Position numbers and translations under genes: made by a program. This document shows positions 7,770-16,623 of a stretch of 64,000 bases of DNA, in pieces. The DNA lies in contig CAYNSR010000009.1 of assembly GCA_964400125.1 (NCBI GenBank), positions 1-64,000 on the forward strand, read 5' to 3'. Position 1 is the first letter of the stretch, and the number at the start of each line of letters is the position of its first letter. The DNA is from Micavibrio sp964400125. Its GTDB lineage: Bacteria > Pseudomonadota > Alphaproteobacteria > Micavibrionales > Micavibrionaceae. The notes under the pieces are model-generated. The model had not been told where the DNA came from and made no database searches. It saw nothing but the letters and a program-made list of their open reading frames with translations.

Positions 7770-9083
7770 TCAGTACCGATAAGTCTCGTTCTTGAACGGT
7801 CCGTTTGCGCCAACGCCGATGTAATCGGCCTGTTTCTTGTTGAGTTTTGTCAGTTTGACCCCGAGCTTGTCGAGATGCAGGGCGGCGACTTTTTCGTCGA
7901 GATGCTTGGGCAGGACGTACACTTCGCCCGTTTTGTAGGCGGCGGTGTTGGTCCACAGCTCAATCTGGGCCAGAACCTGATTGGTGAAGGACGCCGACAT
8001 GACGAAGCTCGGGTGGCCGGTGGCGCAGCCGAGATTGACCAGACGCCCTTCCGCCAGAACGATAATGCGCTTGCCGTCGGGGAATTCCACTTCGTCCACC
8101 TGCGGTTTGACATTATGCCATTTGAAATTGCGCAGGGCGTCAATCTGGATTTCGGAGTCGAAATGCCCGATATTGCATACGATGGCGCGGTCCTTCATCG
8201 CCCGCATATGGTCGAGCGTGATGACGTCGATATTGCCAGTCGTGGTGACGAAAATATCGGCGGCGGGGGCGACGTCTTCGATGGTGTTGACCTCATACCC
8301 CTCCATGGCCGCTTGCAAAGCGCAGATCGGGTCGATTTCGGTAACGATGACTCGCGCACCCTGCGAACGCAAGGATTCCGCGGAACCCTTGCCGACATCG
8401 CCATAACCGCAGACAACGGCGATTTTCCCGGCCATCATCACATCTGTGGCGCGGCGGATGCCGTCAACGAGGCTTTCGCGGCAGCCGTATTTGTTGTCGA
8501 ATTTCGATTTGGTGACGCTGTCATTGACGTTGATGGCGGGGACTTTCAGTTCGCCCTTTTTCGCCATTTCATGCAGGCGATGGACCCCGGTGGTGGTTTC
8601 TTCGGACAGGCCCCTGACGTCTTTCATCAGGTCCGGGTAGTCGCGGTGCATGATCCCGGTCAGGTCACCGCCATCATCGAGGATCATATTGGCGGTCCAG
8701 CCATTTGGCCCCTTGATCGTGTCGTGGATGCATTGTTCGGCTTCTTCGTTGGTCTGGCCCTTCCATGCGAATACGGGAACGCCAGTGGCGGCGATGGCCG
8801 CGGCGGCATGATCCTGCGTCGAAAAAATGTTGCACGACGACCAGCGCACTTCCGCGCCCAGAGCGGTCAGGGTTTCGATCAGCACCGCGGTCTGGATGGT
8901 CATATGCAGGCAACCGGCAATGCGCGCGCCCTTGAGCGGTTGTTTCGCGCCGTATTCGCTGCGCAGCGCCATCAGGCCGGGCATTTCGGTTTCGGCGATG
9001 GTGATTTCCTTGCGGCCCCATTCCGCCAGAGCGATATCCTTGACTTTGAAGTCGTTTTGTACGGCTTTGGGCTGGGCGGTCAT
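7770..9083 (-). CDS. ahcY: adenosylhomocysteinase
   Basis: About 437 residues from ATG 9083, chosen because MTAQPKAVQNDFKVKD matches the usual family start and AGAAGGATCT precedes it. The longer reading to 9173 is not family-like. It hydrolyses S-adenosylhomocysteine to homocysteine and adenosine in the methyl cycle. Visible motifs are the active-site DSVTKSKFDNKYGCRES, the NAD-binding VVCGYGDVGKGSAESLR and the conserved C-terminal KNETYRY (usually K..HYRY). The enzyme is a cytosolic tetramer. It is transcribed away from the small hypothetical at 9229, with a shared 145-base intergenic region holding no recognisable SAH riboswitch. Confidence 0.97.
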   Translation of the reverse strand: MTAQPKAVQNDFKVKDIALAEWGRKEITIAETEMPGLMALRSEYGAKQPLKGARIAGCLHMTIQTAVLIETLTALGAEVRWSSCNIFSTQDHAAAAIAATGVPVFAWKGQTNEEAEQCIHDTIKGPNGWTANMILDDGGDLTGIMHRDYPDLMKDVRGLSEETTTGVHRLHEMAKKGELKVPAINVNDSVTKSKFDNKYGCRESLVDGIRRATDVMMAGKIAVVCGYGDVGKGSAESLRSQGARVIVTEIDPICALQAAMEGYEVNTIEDVAPAADIFVTTTGNIDVITLDHMRAMKDRAIVCNIGHFDSEIQIDALRNFKWHNVKPQVDEVEFPDGKRIIVLAEGRLVNLGCATGHPSFVMSASFTNQVLAQIELWTNTAAYKTGEVYVLPKHLDEKVAALHLDKLGVKLTKLNKKQADYIGVGANGPFKNETYRY

Positions 9084-9228
9084 TGGCGGAGATCCTTCTG
9101 ATTTGGCGCTGAAAAACAGCCATTCTTGTACCGTTAATTGCCCGTTTGCACAAGTTTTGATTTTCCATTTCATGGTTTTTTAATGAATAGCTGACAGGAT
9201 GGAGCACAGGACAAGATAAGGAGCTTTT

Positions 9229-9615
9229 ATGGACCGTCCCTTTGACGATTTTTCTACGGCCAGCGACGGCGCGGTTTATTTGTACCGTCCGCACGGGTTG
9301 TTGCGGCATTCCTTTGAGATTCTGAAAAAATCTGCGGGGGATATCGTGCCGGTCGGGGAATATATGGTTCTGGACACCGCGGAAGACCCGGCCCTGACCG
9401 AAAAAAAGATGATGAATCTGGTTGCCCTGATGAACGGGCATACGGCCCTGATCGATGCCGGGGTCAGCGGCAGGCGGCTTTATTTCCATGTCGCGCCCGC
9501 GACCGGGGATGACGGACGGCGGCAGATTATTTTTCGCGAACGCGGTGCCGAAGGCGTAACTTACGAAAATGCGCTTCTTTTACTGGATGGGGATATTTTG
9601 CATGGCACACATTAA
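9229..9615 (+). CDS. hypothetical protein, 128 residues
   Basis: A well-formed gene with AAGGAG seven bases before the ATG. The product is soluble, without signal peptide or membrane helix, and contains a recognisable beta-rich central part (YLYRPHGLLRHSF, GRRLYFHVAP). No family is recognised. It lies between the divergent ahcY and the convergent rapZ, so it is probably monocistronic apart from a possible 39-residue ORF overlapping its end. Confidence 0.6.
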   Translation: MDRPFDDFSTASDGAVYLYRPHGLLRHSFEILKKSAGDIVPVGEYMVLDTAEDPALTEKKMMNLVALMNGHTALIDAGVSGRRLYFHVAPATGDDGRRQIIFRERGAEGVTYENALLLLDGDILHGTH

Positions 9616-9721
9616 CGCAGGCCTTCTCGGGCTTTTTTGCGCAGCGGCTGACGGGCAGAACCCTGCGTCGGTATTGACGCCTTCCGCACCAAGCGGGGCC
9701 AAGCCCGGAACCCGCCTTTAA
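9602..9721 (+). CDS. possible 39-residue ORF
   Basis: ATG 9602 overlaps the stop of the preceding gene, and the frame runs to TAA at 9719-9721. The peptide begins MAHINAGLLGLFCAAADG and continues with a Pro/Ser/Ala-rich tail. It fills the gap up to the convergent rapZ exactly. There is no ribosome binding site beyond coupling and no recognised family, so this is a weak call. The beginning also contains an inverted GC motif before a T-run (CTCGGGCTTTTTT) that might instead be part of a terminator. Confidence 0.2.
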   Translation: MAHINAGLLGLFCAAADGQNPASVLTPSAPSGAKPGTRL

Positions 9722-9726
9722 ATCCC

Positions 9727-10599
9727 CTATTTCGTGCGGCCCAGATCGCGGTGGATGACGCTGGTGGCATGGCCGAGCGCCTGTAGCCACGGTGCCAGAT
9801 GTTCTACCGTATAGACCGAACGGTGCCGTCCGCCCGTACAGCCGATCGCAATCGTCAGATAGCTTTTCCCCTCCTGCGTGTAGCGCGGCAGCAGGGGTTC
9901 GAGCATGGCCTGAAAACGTTCGATAAAGGGTTCAAAATCCGGATCGGCGGCGATACAGGCCCCGACGGGCGCGTCCAGCCCGGTCATGGGCCGCAAATCC
10001 CGGTCCCAGTGCGGATTGGTCAGGAAGCGCACATCCATGACGATATCGGCATCGCGGGGCACGCCGAGGCGGAAGCCGAACGAGACAAGTGTGACCGTCA
10101 GGCGGCCCCCCTTGGCGATGGTGAATTGTGTTTCCAGCAGGCGGCGTAAGTCATGAATGGTCAGGTCGGTGGTGTCGATCACCAGATCGGCTTCGATGCG
10201 CAGCGGGTGCATCCATTCCTGTTCGCGCTTGATTCCGGCGCTGACGGGCCGATCCTTGGCCACGGGATGGCGGCGGCGGGTTTCTGTAAAACGCTTTTGC
10301 AGCACGGTTTCGTCACAATAAAGAAAAACCAGTTGTGCCGCAGTCTTTTCCACCAGTTCCAGCAATTTCGCCGGATCGAAGCCCCGGCTGCGCGTGTCGA
10401 TGCCGATGGCCATAGGAAGGTCTTCGGGGTGACTCTCCGCCAGCAGCGTATCCACCAGCGTCAGGGGAAAATTGTCAAAAACCTCATACCCCATGTCCTC
10501 AAGCGTTTTGAGGACGGAGGACATGCCCGCGCCCGACAGGCCGGTGACGATGACCGGACCTGTCATGCGGGCGGAAGCGGGGGTGTGCGTATTCTGCAT
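9727..10599 (-). CDS. rapZ: RapZ/YvcJ-family RNase adapter, P-loop protein
   Basis: About 290 residues from ATG 10599, chosen for AGGA eight bases upstream; ATG 10608 is too close to that site. The family start VIVTGLSGAGMSSVLKTLEDMGY and the C-terminal GCTGGRHRSV signature are present. In enterobacteria RapZ binds GlmY/GlmZ RNAs and steers RNase E; in other bacteria its role is less defined. The Walker A lysine is replaced by Met (GAGMS), so nucleotide binding may be altered. It follows chvG by 13 bases. The hprK gene often found between chvG and rapZ in alphaproteobacteria is absent here. Confidence 0.9.
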   Translation of the reverse strand: MQNTHTPASARMTGPVIVTGLSGAGMSSVLKTLEDMGYEVFDNFPLTLVDTLLAESHPEDLPMAIGIDTRSRGFDPAKLLELVEKTAAQLVFLYCDETVLQKRFTETRRRHPVAKDRPVSAGIKREQEWMHPLRIEADLVIDTTDLTIHDLRRLLETQFTIAKGGRLTVTLVSFGFRLGVPRDADIVMDVRFLTNPHWDRDLRPMTGLDAPVGACIAADPDFEPFIERFQAMLEPLLPRYTQEGKSYLTIAIGCTGGRHRSVYTVEHLAPWLQALGHATSVIHRDLGRTK

Positions 10600-10612
10600 C
10601 GGGACCATCCTA

Positions 10613-12310
10613 CTAGGCGCGATCGAGGATAACAGTGAATCGCGCCCCCGTCACCCGTCCTGAGAAATCGCGCATATTTTCAGCGAAAATTGTGCCGTTA
10701 TGGGCACGGACGATCTGCCGGGCGATGGACAGGCCGAGGCCGGAATGGCTGCCGTAATCTTCATGTTTGGGGCGTTCTGTGTAGAAACGCTCGAAAATGG
10801 TTTCCAGTTTTGAATCCGGAATGCCCGGTCCCTGATCGGTGACGGTGACGGTGATCCGGTCGCGGTCATCGGGAATGATTTTGATCTGGACGATTCCTTC
10901 GGGCGGGCTGAAGGTCATGGCATTGACGATCAGGTTTTCAAAAACCTGCGCCAGACGATGTTCGCTGCCCCGGACCAGAACCGGGATTTCGGTCGGGGGG
11001 GAATCGAGTTCGAGTTTCTGGGTTGCGCCGCGATGCGCCAGCGTGACGCGGTGCGCTTCCAGCAACTGATTCAGCAGTTTTTCCAGACTGACGACCCCCA
11101 GCTCTTCCCGCGACAGTTCGGCATCGAGGCGGGAGGCGTTGGAAATATCGCTAATCAGGCGTGTCAGGCGGGTGACGTCGTGTTGCATGATGTCGAGCAG
11201 GCGGGCGAGATCTTCCGGGCGGTCCCGGACGATGGCCGCTGTTTCGACGGCGCTGCGCAGGGAGGTGAGGGGGTTCTTGATTTCATGAGACACATCGGCG
11301 GCGAACCGTTCGATCGTATCCATGCGGTCCCATAATGCTTCGGTCATGTCGCGCAGGGCGGCGGATAATTCGCCGATTTCGTCGTTGCGGTGGGTCAGGT
11401 CGGGAATGTCGATCTGGCGGCCATGGCCCATACGCACGGATTCAGCCGCCCGCGCCAGCTTGCGCAAAGGCCGCCCGATGACACCCGCCAGATACATCGA
11501 CAGGAAAATCGTTACGGAGAGCGCACCCAGAAATACGGTCAGGACATCAAAGCGCATCTGGTCGACCGCCGCCTGTATTTCCTTGCCGTCACGCGACAGC
11601 ATCACCACGCCGATGACCTGACGGATTTTTTGCACCGGCGCGGCAGCGGTCAGGATAATGCGCCCGTTCTTGTCTTCCCAGGCGCTGGCGTGGACGCGCT
11701 TGTCGGCCAGTGCGGCGGCGGCATCGGGATAGTCTCCGATCTGGTCGGACATGGTCACGGGATAAAGCGGCAGAGTGCTTTGCATCGGCATGAATTCAAG
11801 AATTTTTTCCCCGAACGCCCGCGCGCCCGATGCTTTTTGCGGGGTATCGGGCGTGACCGCCCGGATGCGCACGGCGAGTTGTTCGGAATCACCGATCATG
11901 ACCCCGGCATCGCTGAACAGGCGGGTGCGTGTGTCCATGGTTTCGCCCAGACGGCGCAGCATCCGCCGCGACAATTCCGGGATCAGCATTTCGATTTCCT
12001 GCGGTTTAGCAAACAGCAGCGGCTTTCCGGTTTTGACCGGACGCACCGCCCCTTCGGCCATGGCCCCGGCGAAAAGTTGTGATTGCAGGCTTAATGTTTT
12101 CAGTTCCGCCGCGATCAGGCTGTCGCGGTACTGGCCGAGATACAGCAGCCCCACCACCAGAACAACAGGGGCGATCAGGTTGACCGCGAGAATGCGCAGC
12201 GTCAGCCCGCCGCCGATCCGCGCCCGGCGCGGGGCGTTGTAATTGTCGGCGGAACCTGCGGAATCAGGCGGTTGCCGGGTCTTCTTCCTTGTAGCGATAG
12301 CCAACACCAT
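10613..12310 (-). CDS. chvG: ChvG/ExoS-type sensor histidine kinase
   Basis: About 565 residues from ATG 12310, which overlaps the end of chvI by 47 bases; reading further upstream would only shadow chvI. Architecture: a basic cytoplasmic N-terminus, TM1 (LRILAVNLIAPVVLVVGLL), a periplasmic sensor of about 230 residues, TM2 (FLGALSVTIFLSMYLAGVIG), HAMP, a DHp domain with ERFAADVSHEIKNPLTSL, and HATPase_c with NLIVNAMTF, DQGPGIP and SGLGLSIARQIV. In rhizobia and relatives ChvG senses acidity or envelope stress and phosphorylates ChvI. All catalytic boxes look intact. Confidence 0.9.
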   Translation of the reverse strand: MVLAIATRKKTRQPPDSAGSADNYNAPRRARIGGGLTLRILAVNLIAPVVLVVGLLYLGQYRDSLIAAELKTLSLQSQLFAGAMAEGAVRPVKTGKPLLFAKPQEIEMLIPELSRRMLRRLGETMDTRTRLFSDAGVMIGDSEQLAVRIRAVTPDTPQKASGARAFGEKILEFMPMQSTLPLYPVTMSDQIGDYPDAAAALADKRVHASAWEDKNGRIILTAAAPVQKIRQVIGVVMLSRDGKEIQAAVDQMRFDVLTVFLGALSVTIFLSMYLAGVIGRPLRKLARAAESVRMGHGRQIDIPDLTHRNDEIGELSAALRDMTEALWDRMDTIERFAADVSHEIKNPLTSLRSAVETAAIVRDRPEDLARLLDIMQHDVTRLTRLISDISNASRLDAELSREELGVVSLEKLLNQLLEAHRVTLAHRGATQKLELDSPPTEIPVLVRGSEHRLAQVFENLIVNAMTFSPPEGIVQIKIIPDDRDRITVTVTDQGPGIPDSKLETIFERFYTERPKHEDYGSHSGLGLSIARQIVRAHNGTIFAENMRDFSGRVTGARFTVILDRA

Positions 12311-12998
12311 AAAGCGTTTCGATCTGGGAGAATTCGTCATCCACCACCCGGAATTTCTTGCGGATGCGTTTGACATGGGAATCGATGGTCCGGTCATCGA
12401 CATAAATATTTTCGCCATAGGCCATGTCGATCAACTGGTCGCGGTTTTTGACGTGGCCGGGCCGCGTGGCCAGTGCCTTGACCAGCAGATATTCGGTCAC
12501 GGTCAGGTCCACGGGGCGGCCCTTCCATGCGCAAAGATGGCGGGAATCGTCCAGAACCAGGGAGCCCCGTTCAATACGGTTTTTTTCATCCGGCGTTTCA
12601 TTTTCCGTGTCCTTGCGCGCGGCCTCGCGGCGTAGAATCGAACGAATGCGTTCGATCAGCAGGCGTTGCGAAAACGGCTTGGTGATATAATCGTCCGCAC
12701 CCATGCGCAGGCCGAGAACTTCGTCGATTTCATCGTCTTTCGAGGTCAGAAAAATCACCGGCAGGGATGATTTTTCGCGCAGGCGCGACAGAACCTCCAT
12801 CCCGTCCATGCGCGGCATCTTGATATCGAGTATGGCCAGATCGGGCGCGTTCGAGACGATCCCCTTCAGCCCCTCTTCCCCGTCGGTATAGGTGCGGACC
12901 GTGAAACCCTCGGCCTCCAGTGCCATAGAGACGGAAGCCAGAATATTGCGGTCGTCATCGACCAGGGCAATTGTGTTTCCGGAAAAAGCGGTTGTCAT
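12264..12998 (-). CDS. chvI: ChvI-type response regulator, OmpR family
   Basis: 244 residues from ATG 12998, preceded by GAGGAAT; the longer frame to 13064 lacks family resemblance. It has a receiver domain with DDD near the start, phospho-acceptor in LAILDIKMPRMDG, the conserved LTSKDD and KPFS, then a winged-helix DNA-binding domain ending with DDRTIDSHVKRIRKKFR. It pairs with the overlapping chvG. Together they form an envelope-stress or low-pH response system, widely conserved in alphaproteobacteria. Confidence 0.92.
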   Translation of the reverse strand: MTTAFSGNTIALVDDDRNILASVSMALEAEGFTVRTYTDGEEGLKGIVSNAPDLAILDIKMPRMDGMEVLSRLREKSSLPVIFLTSKDDEIDEVLGLRMGADDYITKPFSQRLLIERIRSILRREAARKDTENETPDEKNRIERGSLVLDDSRHLCAWKGRPVDLTVTEYLLVKALATRPGHVKNRDQLIDMAYGENIYVDDRTIDSHVKRIRKKFRVVDDEFSQIETLYGVGYRYKEEDPATA

Positions 12999-13111
12999 TG
13001 ATTCCTCACAAAATGCGTTCGTGTCCTTAAGATGCACGGGAAAAGTGTAGCAAACAAGGCTCATCTGCGGTGATTTTACGGCAATCGCGCGAATTTGAAC
13101 CTCAACACGGC

Positions 13112-14422
13112 TTAAAACCCCACCATCTGCGCCAGATGCAGGGACCCGGTAATCAAAACGCGGCCCGCCGGGGCCTTGCTGGACAGGCTTTGCAATAATT
13201 CAGGCAAGGGCTGGCTGGATATGTCTTGCGCGATCCGGGCGCCTGCATCCTGCCAGACCCGGGCGAGGATATCCGGCGGGATGGTGTGGTCTTTTTGTTC
13301 CGGCACGACAATGCTGGTGACGCTGGTGACGAGGGAGGCAAGGGGGGCAGCAAAGGCCACCGCGTCCTTGTGCCCCATCATTGCGGTGATGATGTGTAGG
13401 GGCTTGCCGTCTTCTTCCTGCCATGCGCGGGCCTGATCGGCGAGGACCAGGGCGGCGCTGTCGTTGTGGCCGCCGTCCAGCCATAATTCCCACCCGGCGG
13501 GCAGCATATGCGTGTCGATTTTTTGCAGTCTGGCGGGCCAGACCGCCGATTTCAGGCCCGTGGCAAAGGCGCTGTCGGAGATTTCAAAACGTTGCTGGAC
13601 CATCAGTGCCGCGACGGCTGTCGCCGCATTGGTGAGTTGATGGGCCCCGAGCAATTGCGGCGCGGGCAGGCAATCGAGCGTGCGGCAGGGTGTGGCGACA
13701 CAAAACGGCGTGTCCTTGCCGTTGCCATGGCAGGTCCAGCCCTTGTCTTCGGCATAGACATCGATTCCCGTCGCGGCGGCTTTTTGTATCAGGGTATCGA
13801 ACACCGCAGCATGAATCTGGTGTCCGATCACGCAGGGCGCGTCCGCCTTCATAATCCCGGCCTTTTCAGCGGCAATGTCGGCAATGTCCCGCCCCAGCGT
13901 TTCGGTGTGGTCGTAGGACAGGGTGGTGATAATGTTCAGGACCGGAAAGCGCACGACATTCGTGCTGTCGAGCCGCCCGCCCAGCCCGGTTTCCAGCAAC
14001 AAGACATCGCCGGGGGTATGCGCGAATGTGGCGAAGGCGCAGGCGGTAAAAAATTCAAAAAAACTCATATCCGGCTGGCCGGGATTGGGGCAGCGGCGCA
14101 GCCCCTCGTCGATCACAAATTCCAGCAGAGCATCGGAAATTTCCTCCCCGGCCAGGACGATTCGTTCGTTTGGGCGCAGCAAATGCGGCGAGGTATAGGT
14201 ATGAACGCGATATCCCGCAGCCTGTAAAATGGCCCGCATAAAGGCGATGGTGGAGCCCTTGCCGTTGGTTCCGGCGACATGAATCACGGGGGGCAGGTGA
14301 TGGTGGGGGTTTTCAAATTTTTCTAAAAGGTCGATGTAAGGCGGCCTGAAGGTCGTGTCGGTATTGTAATCGCGGCGCAGCGCGTACAAAAAATTGAGTT
14401 TTTCTCTCAGGGAAGAGGTCAC
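13112..14422 (-). CDS. folC: bifunctional folylpolyglutamate/dihydrofolate synthase
   Basis: 436 residues, starting at GTG 14422 with AAGAAGGAAA upstream; a nearby ATG at 14430 hits a stop after three codons. The Mur-ligase-type P-loop IHVAGTNGKGSTIAFM and the FolC motif YTSPHLLRPNERI are clear, followed by LETGLGGRLDSTNVV. The protein adds glutamate to dihydropteroate or folates in the cytosol. It sits 36 bases after accD, the usual alphaproteobacterial accD-folC arrangement. Confidence 0.95.
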   Translation of the reverse strand: MTSSLREKLNFLYALRRDYNTDTTFRPPYIDLLEKFENPHHHLPPVIHVAGTNGKGSTIAFMRAILQAAGYRVHTYTSPHLLRPNERIVLAGEEISDALLEFVIDEGLRRCPNPGQPDMSFFEFFTACAFATFAHTPGDVLLLETGLGGRLDSTNVVRFPVLNIITTLSYDHTETLGRDIADIAAEKAGIMKADAPCVIGHQIHAAVFDTLIQKAAATGIDVYAEDKGWTCHGNGKDTPFCVATPCRTLDCLPAPQLLGAHQLTNAATAVAALMVQQRFEISDSAFATGLKSAVWPARLQKIDTHMLPAGWELWLDGGHNDSAALVLADQARAWQEEDGKPLHIITAMMGHKDAVAFAAPLASLVTSVTSIVVPEQKDHTIPPDILARVWQDAGARIAQDISSQPLPELLQSLSSKAPAGRVLITGSLHLAQMVGF

Positions 14423-14458
14423 CGCCGCATTTCCTTCTTGTGCAGTGGACGGTTTCTT

Positions 14459-15451
14459 TTACGCGACTTTTTTGCGCTTTGGCCTGTTCTTGTTGGCGAC
14501 GGCGCGCGTTACGCTGGAGGCTGGACGGATACTGGCCCGGTCGATCCCGCGCAGGTTTGACGGTGCTTTTTTGCCACCGCCGCTGGCGCGCATGTCAAAT
14601 CCCGGATTCATGATGAGATTAAGCAGGCGCGAGAGTGTCGGGCGCAGATCGCGCCGGGCGACGACCATATCGACCATGCCGTGATCCATCAAATATTCAG
14701 CCGTCTGGAATCCGGGAGGAAGCTCTTCGCGGATGGTTTCCTGAATGACCCGCTTTCCGGCAAAGCCGATCATGCATCCGGGTTCGGCAATATGAATGTC
14801 GCCGACCATGGCGAAAGAGGCGCTGACCCCGCCCGTGGTCGGATTGGTCAGCAGGACGATATAGGGCAATCCGGCTTCCTTTACCATCTCGACCGCGATG
14901 ATGGTGCGCGGCATTTGCATCAGGGAAATCGCGCCTTCTTGCATGCGGGCGCCGCCCGATGCGGGGATCGCCAGAAGGGCGGAGCCAGTTTTGACGGCCT
15001 CTTCGGCGGCGCGCACGATGCCTTCGCCGACGCCAGCCCCCATCGACCCACCCATGAAATCGAAATCGAAGGCGGCCACCACCACCGGTGCGCCGCCGAT
15101 CGTTCCCCGGGCCACGACAATGCCATCTTCGCGGCGGGATTTTGTCTGGGCTTCTTTCAGGCGGTCGGCGTATTTTTTGCGGTCTTTGAATTTCAACGGG
15201 TCCTGCGCCACCTTGCCGAGGCGAATCTCCTCCCATTTGCCGTCGTCGAACAGCAGGGCCAGTCGGTCAGCGACGGAAATTTTCAGGTGGTTGTCGCAGT
15301 GGTAGCAGACCTGAAAATTTTCGGCCAGATCGCGATTGAACAGCATCCCGTCGCAAGACGGACATTTCTGCCACAAATTATCCGGCACATCCTTTTGCTG
15401 GGTCACCAGCGAGCGGATTTTCGGACGGATAAAGTTACTGAGCCAGTTCAT
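14459..15451 (-). CDS. accD: acetyl-CoA carboxylase carboxyltransferase subunit beta
   Basis: 330 residues from ATG 15451; a GTG at 15460 would add three. The N-terminal zinc ribbon CPSC...CYHC is present at residues of about 30-55. The crotonase-like carboxyltransferase core follows, with GSMGAGVGEGIVRA and GGARMQEGAISLMQM. It transfers CO2 from carboxybiotin to acetyl-CoA together with AccA in fatty acid synthesis. The C-terminus carries an Ala/Lys/Arg-rich tail. trpFBA, which commonly precede accD in alphaproteobacteria, are missing; pyrF lies directly upstream. Confidence 0.96.
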   Translation of the reverse strand: MNWLSNFIRPKIRSLVTQQKDVPDNLWQKCPSCDGMLFNRDLAENFQVCYHCDNHLKISVADRLALLFDDGKWEEIRLGKVAQDPLKFKDRKKYADRLKEAQTKSRREDGIVVARGTIGGAPVVVAAFDFDFMGGSMGAGVGEGIVRAAEEAVKTGSALLAIPASGGARMQEGAISLMQMPRTIIAVEMVKEAGLPYIVLLTNPTTGGVSASFAMVGDIHIAEPGCMIGFAGKRVIQETIREELPPGFQTAEYLMDHGMVDMVVARRDLRPTLSRLLNLIMNPGFDMRASGGGKKAPSNLRGIDRASIRPASSVTRAVANKNRPKRKKVA

Positions 15452-15569
15452 GCCTTGCACTCAAATGTAGGAAATGATGGGGACTTTATCCCCCGCCTGC
15501 CCGGCTTTGTCAAGGAAAGAAGGTCTATGTTGCTGTTAATCAAGGATAATATGTCTGCGGCGGGCGGGG

Positions 15570-16283
15570 TTAAAGTGTCTCCAGAATGTCGCGTGCCGCC
15601 CGTGCCGGATCGGGTGCCCCGGTGATGGGGCGACCGATCACCAGATGGGTCGCACCGATGGTGATCGCGTCTTTCGGTGTCATCACCCGTTTCTGGTCGA
15701 GCGCGGCGCTGCCTGCCGGGCGAATTCCGGGGACCATCAAAATGAAATGCTGCCCCAGCGCCTTGCGCACGGCGGAAATATCCGGTCCTGCACAAACGAT
15801 GCCGGGCAGGCCTGCCGCATGGGTCAATTCCGCCAGACGCAGAACCTGATCTGCCGCCGGGGTTTGCTGGCCTGTGCTTTGCAGGGCCAAATCATCGAGC
15901 GAGGTCAGGACCGTGACCGCCAGCAAGGCGGGCGGGTTTACGCCAAGGCGCATGGATTCCTCGGTGGCAGCATCCTGTGCGGCGCGCATCATCTCCGCCC
16001 CGCCCGCGGCGTGCAGGGTCAGGTAGGACGGGGCCAGACGGATCACGGCACGAATCGCGCCCGCAACGGTGTTGGGAATGTCATGACATTTCAGGTCGAG
16101 AAACAATTTCAGGTCGGGACAAGCCTGCCTGATCGCTGCTACGCCTTGCGGGCCGTTGGCGTTGAAAAATTCGAGTCCCAGTTTGATCCCGCACTCCGCA
16201 TCCTGCATCGCGGCGGCAAGATGTCGGGCGGCGTTCAGGTCGGGTGTGTCGATGGCGCAGTAAATGAGCGGTGTGGTTTTCAT
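15570..16283 (-). CDS. pyrF: orotidine 5'-phosphate decarboxylase
   Basis: About 237 residues from ATG 16283 (MKTTPLIYCAIDT); a TTG two codons upstream is less likely. The family active-site motif LDLKCHDIPNTVAGA and the C-terminal phosphate-binding VIGRPITGAPDPARAA are visible. It performs the last step of de novo UMP synthesis. The 118 bases before accD hold no gene. Upstream (beyond 16290) are MITE and IS remnants that separate it from ihfB. Confidence 0.95.
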   Translation of the reverse strand: MKTTPLIYCAIDTPDLNAARHLAAAMQDAECGIKLGLEFFNANGPQGVAAIRQACPDLKLFLDLKCHDIPNTVAGAIRAVIRLAPSYLTLHAAGGAEMMRAAQDAATEESMRLGVNPPALLAVTVLTSLDDLALQSTGQQTPAADQVLRLAELTHAAGLPGIVCAGPDISAVRKALGQHFILMVPGIRPAGSAALDQKRVMTPKDAITIGATHLVIGRPITGAPDPARAARDILETL

Positions 16284-16349
16284 CGTCAATGGCTTCTTGC
16301 TGGAGTGTCGTTATTTATCGCAGGGTTCGTATAGCGGGGAAGGCAAGTC

Positions 16350-16506
16350 TAACAGGCTGCTGAAAAACCCTCTCCGGCGTCATCTCGAGGCCGCGCAGTG
16401 GCCGTGGCGATCCATAAATGTTGGAGATCCCCGATTTCTGGATTGCCGCGTCGGGGCTTTTCCCCTCCTCGCAATGACGAAATACGGGTTTTTCAGCAGC
16501 CTGTTA
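16350..16506. mobile_element. 157-bp MITE-like element with perfect 21-bp terminal inverted repeats
   Basis: The ends 16350-16370 and 16486-16506 are exact reverse complements; the core is ACAGGCTGCTGAAAAACCC. Both outer ends are TA, consistent with a TA target duplication as made by Tc1/mariner-IS630 type transposases. The interior (about 115 bases) carries no ORF but itself has a palindromic GCGTCAT...ATGACG pair of the REP type. No transposase is present, so mobility would need one in trans. Confidence 0.8.
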
Positions 16507-16540
16507 AGTGTCTTTTTTAAAATTCCTGTTTCCATCATCG

Positions 16541-16623
16541 CTAGGGCGTGTCATCAATTGAGCCAGATAACGGCAGCGGCGAGATAGATGCCGTTATCTG
16601 GCTCAATTGATGACACGCCCTAG
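16541..16623. mobile_element. palindromic remnant of an IS5/IS427-type element
   Basis: Arms of 35 bases (16541-16575 and 16589-16623) are perfect reverse complements with a 13-base loop. The minus strand of the left arm plus loop encodes IYLAAAVIWLN-stop, the usual C-terminal end of IS427-group (IS5 family) transposases. The outer ends are CTAG, matching the YTAR target preference of that family. It therefore looks like two head-to-head copies of one IS end with the body deleted. As RNA it would be a very strong hairpin. Confidence 0.75.

Noticed and set aside
9084..9228. SAH or SAM riboswitch upstream of ahcY
   Set aside because: None of the conserved core words of those riboswitches is recognisable.
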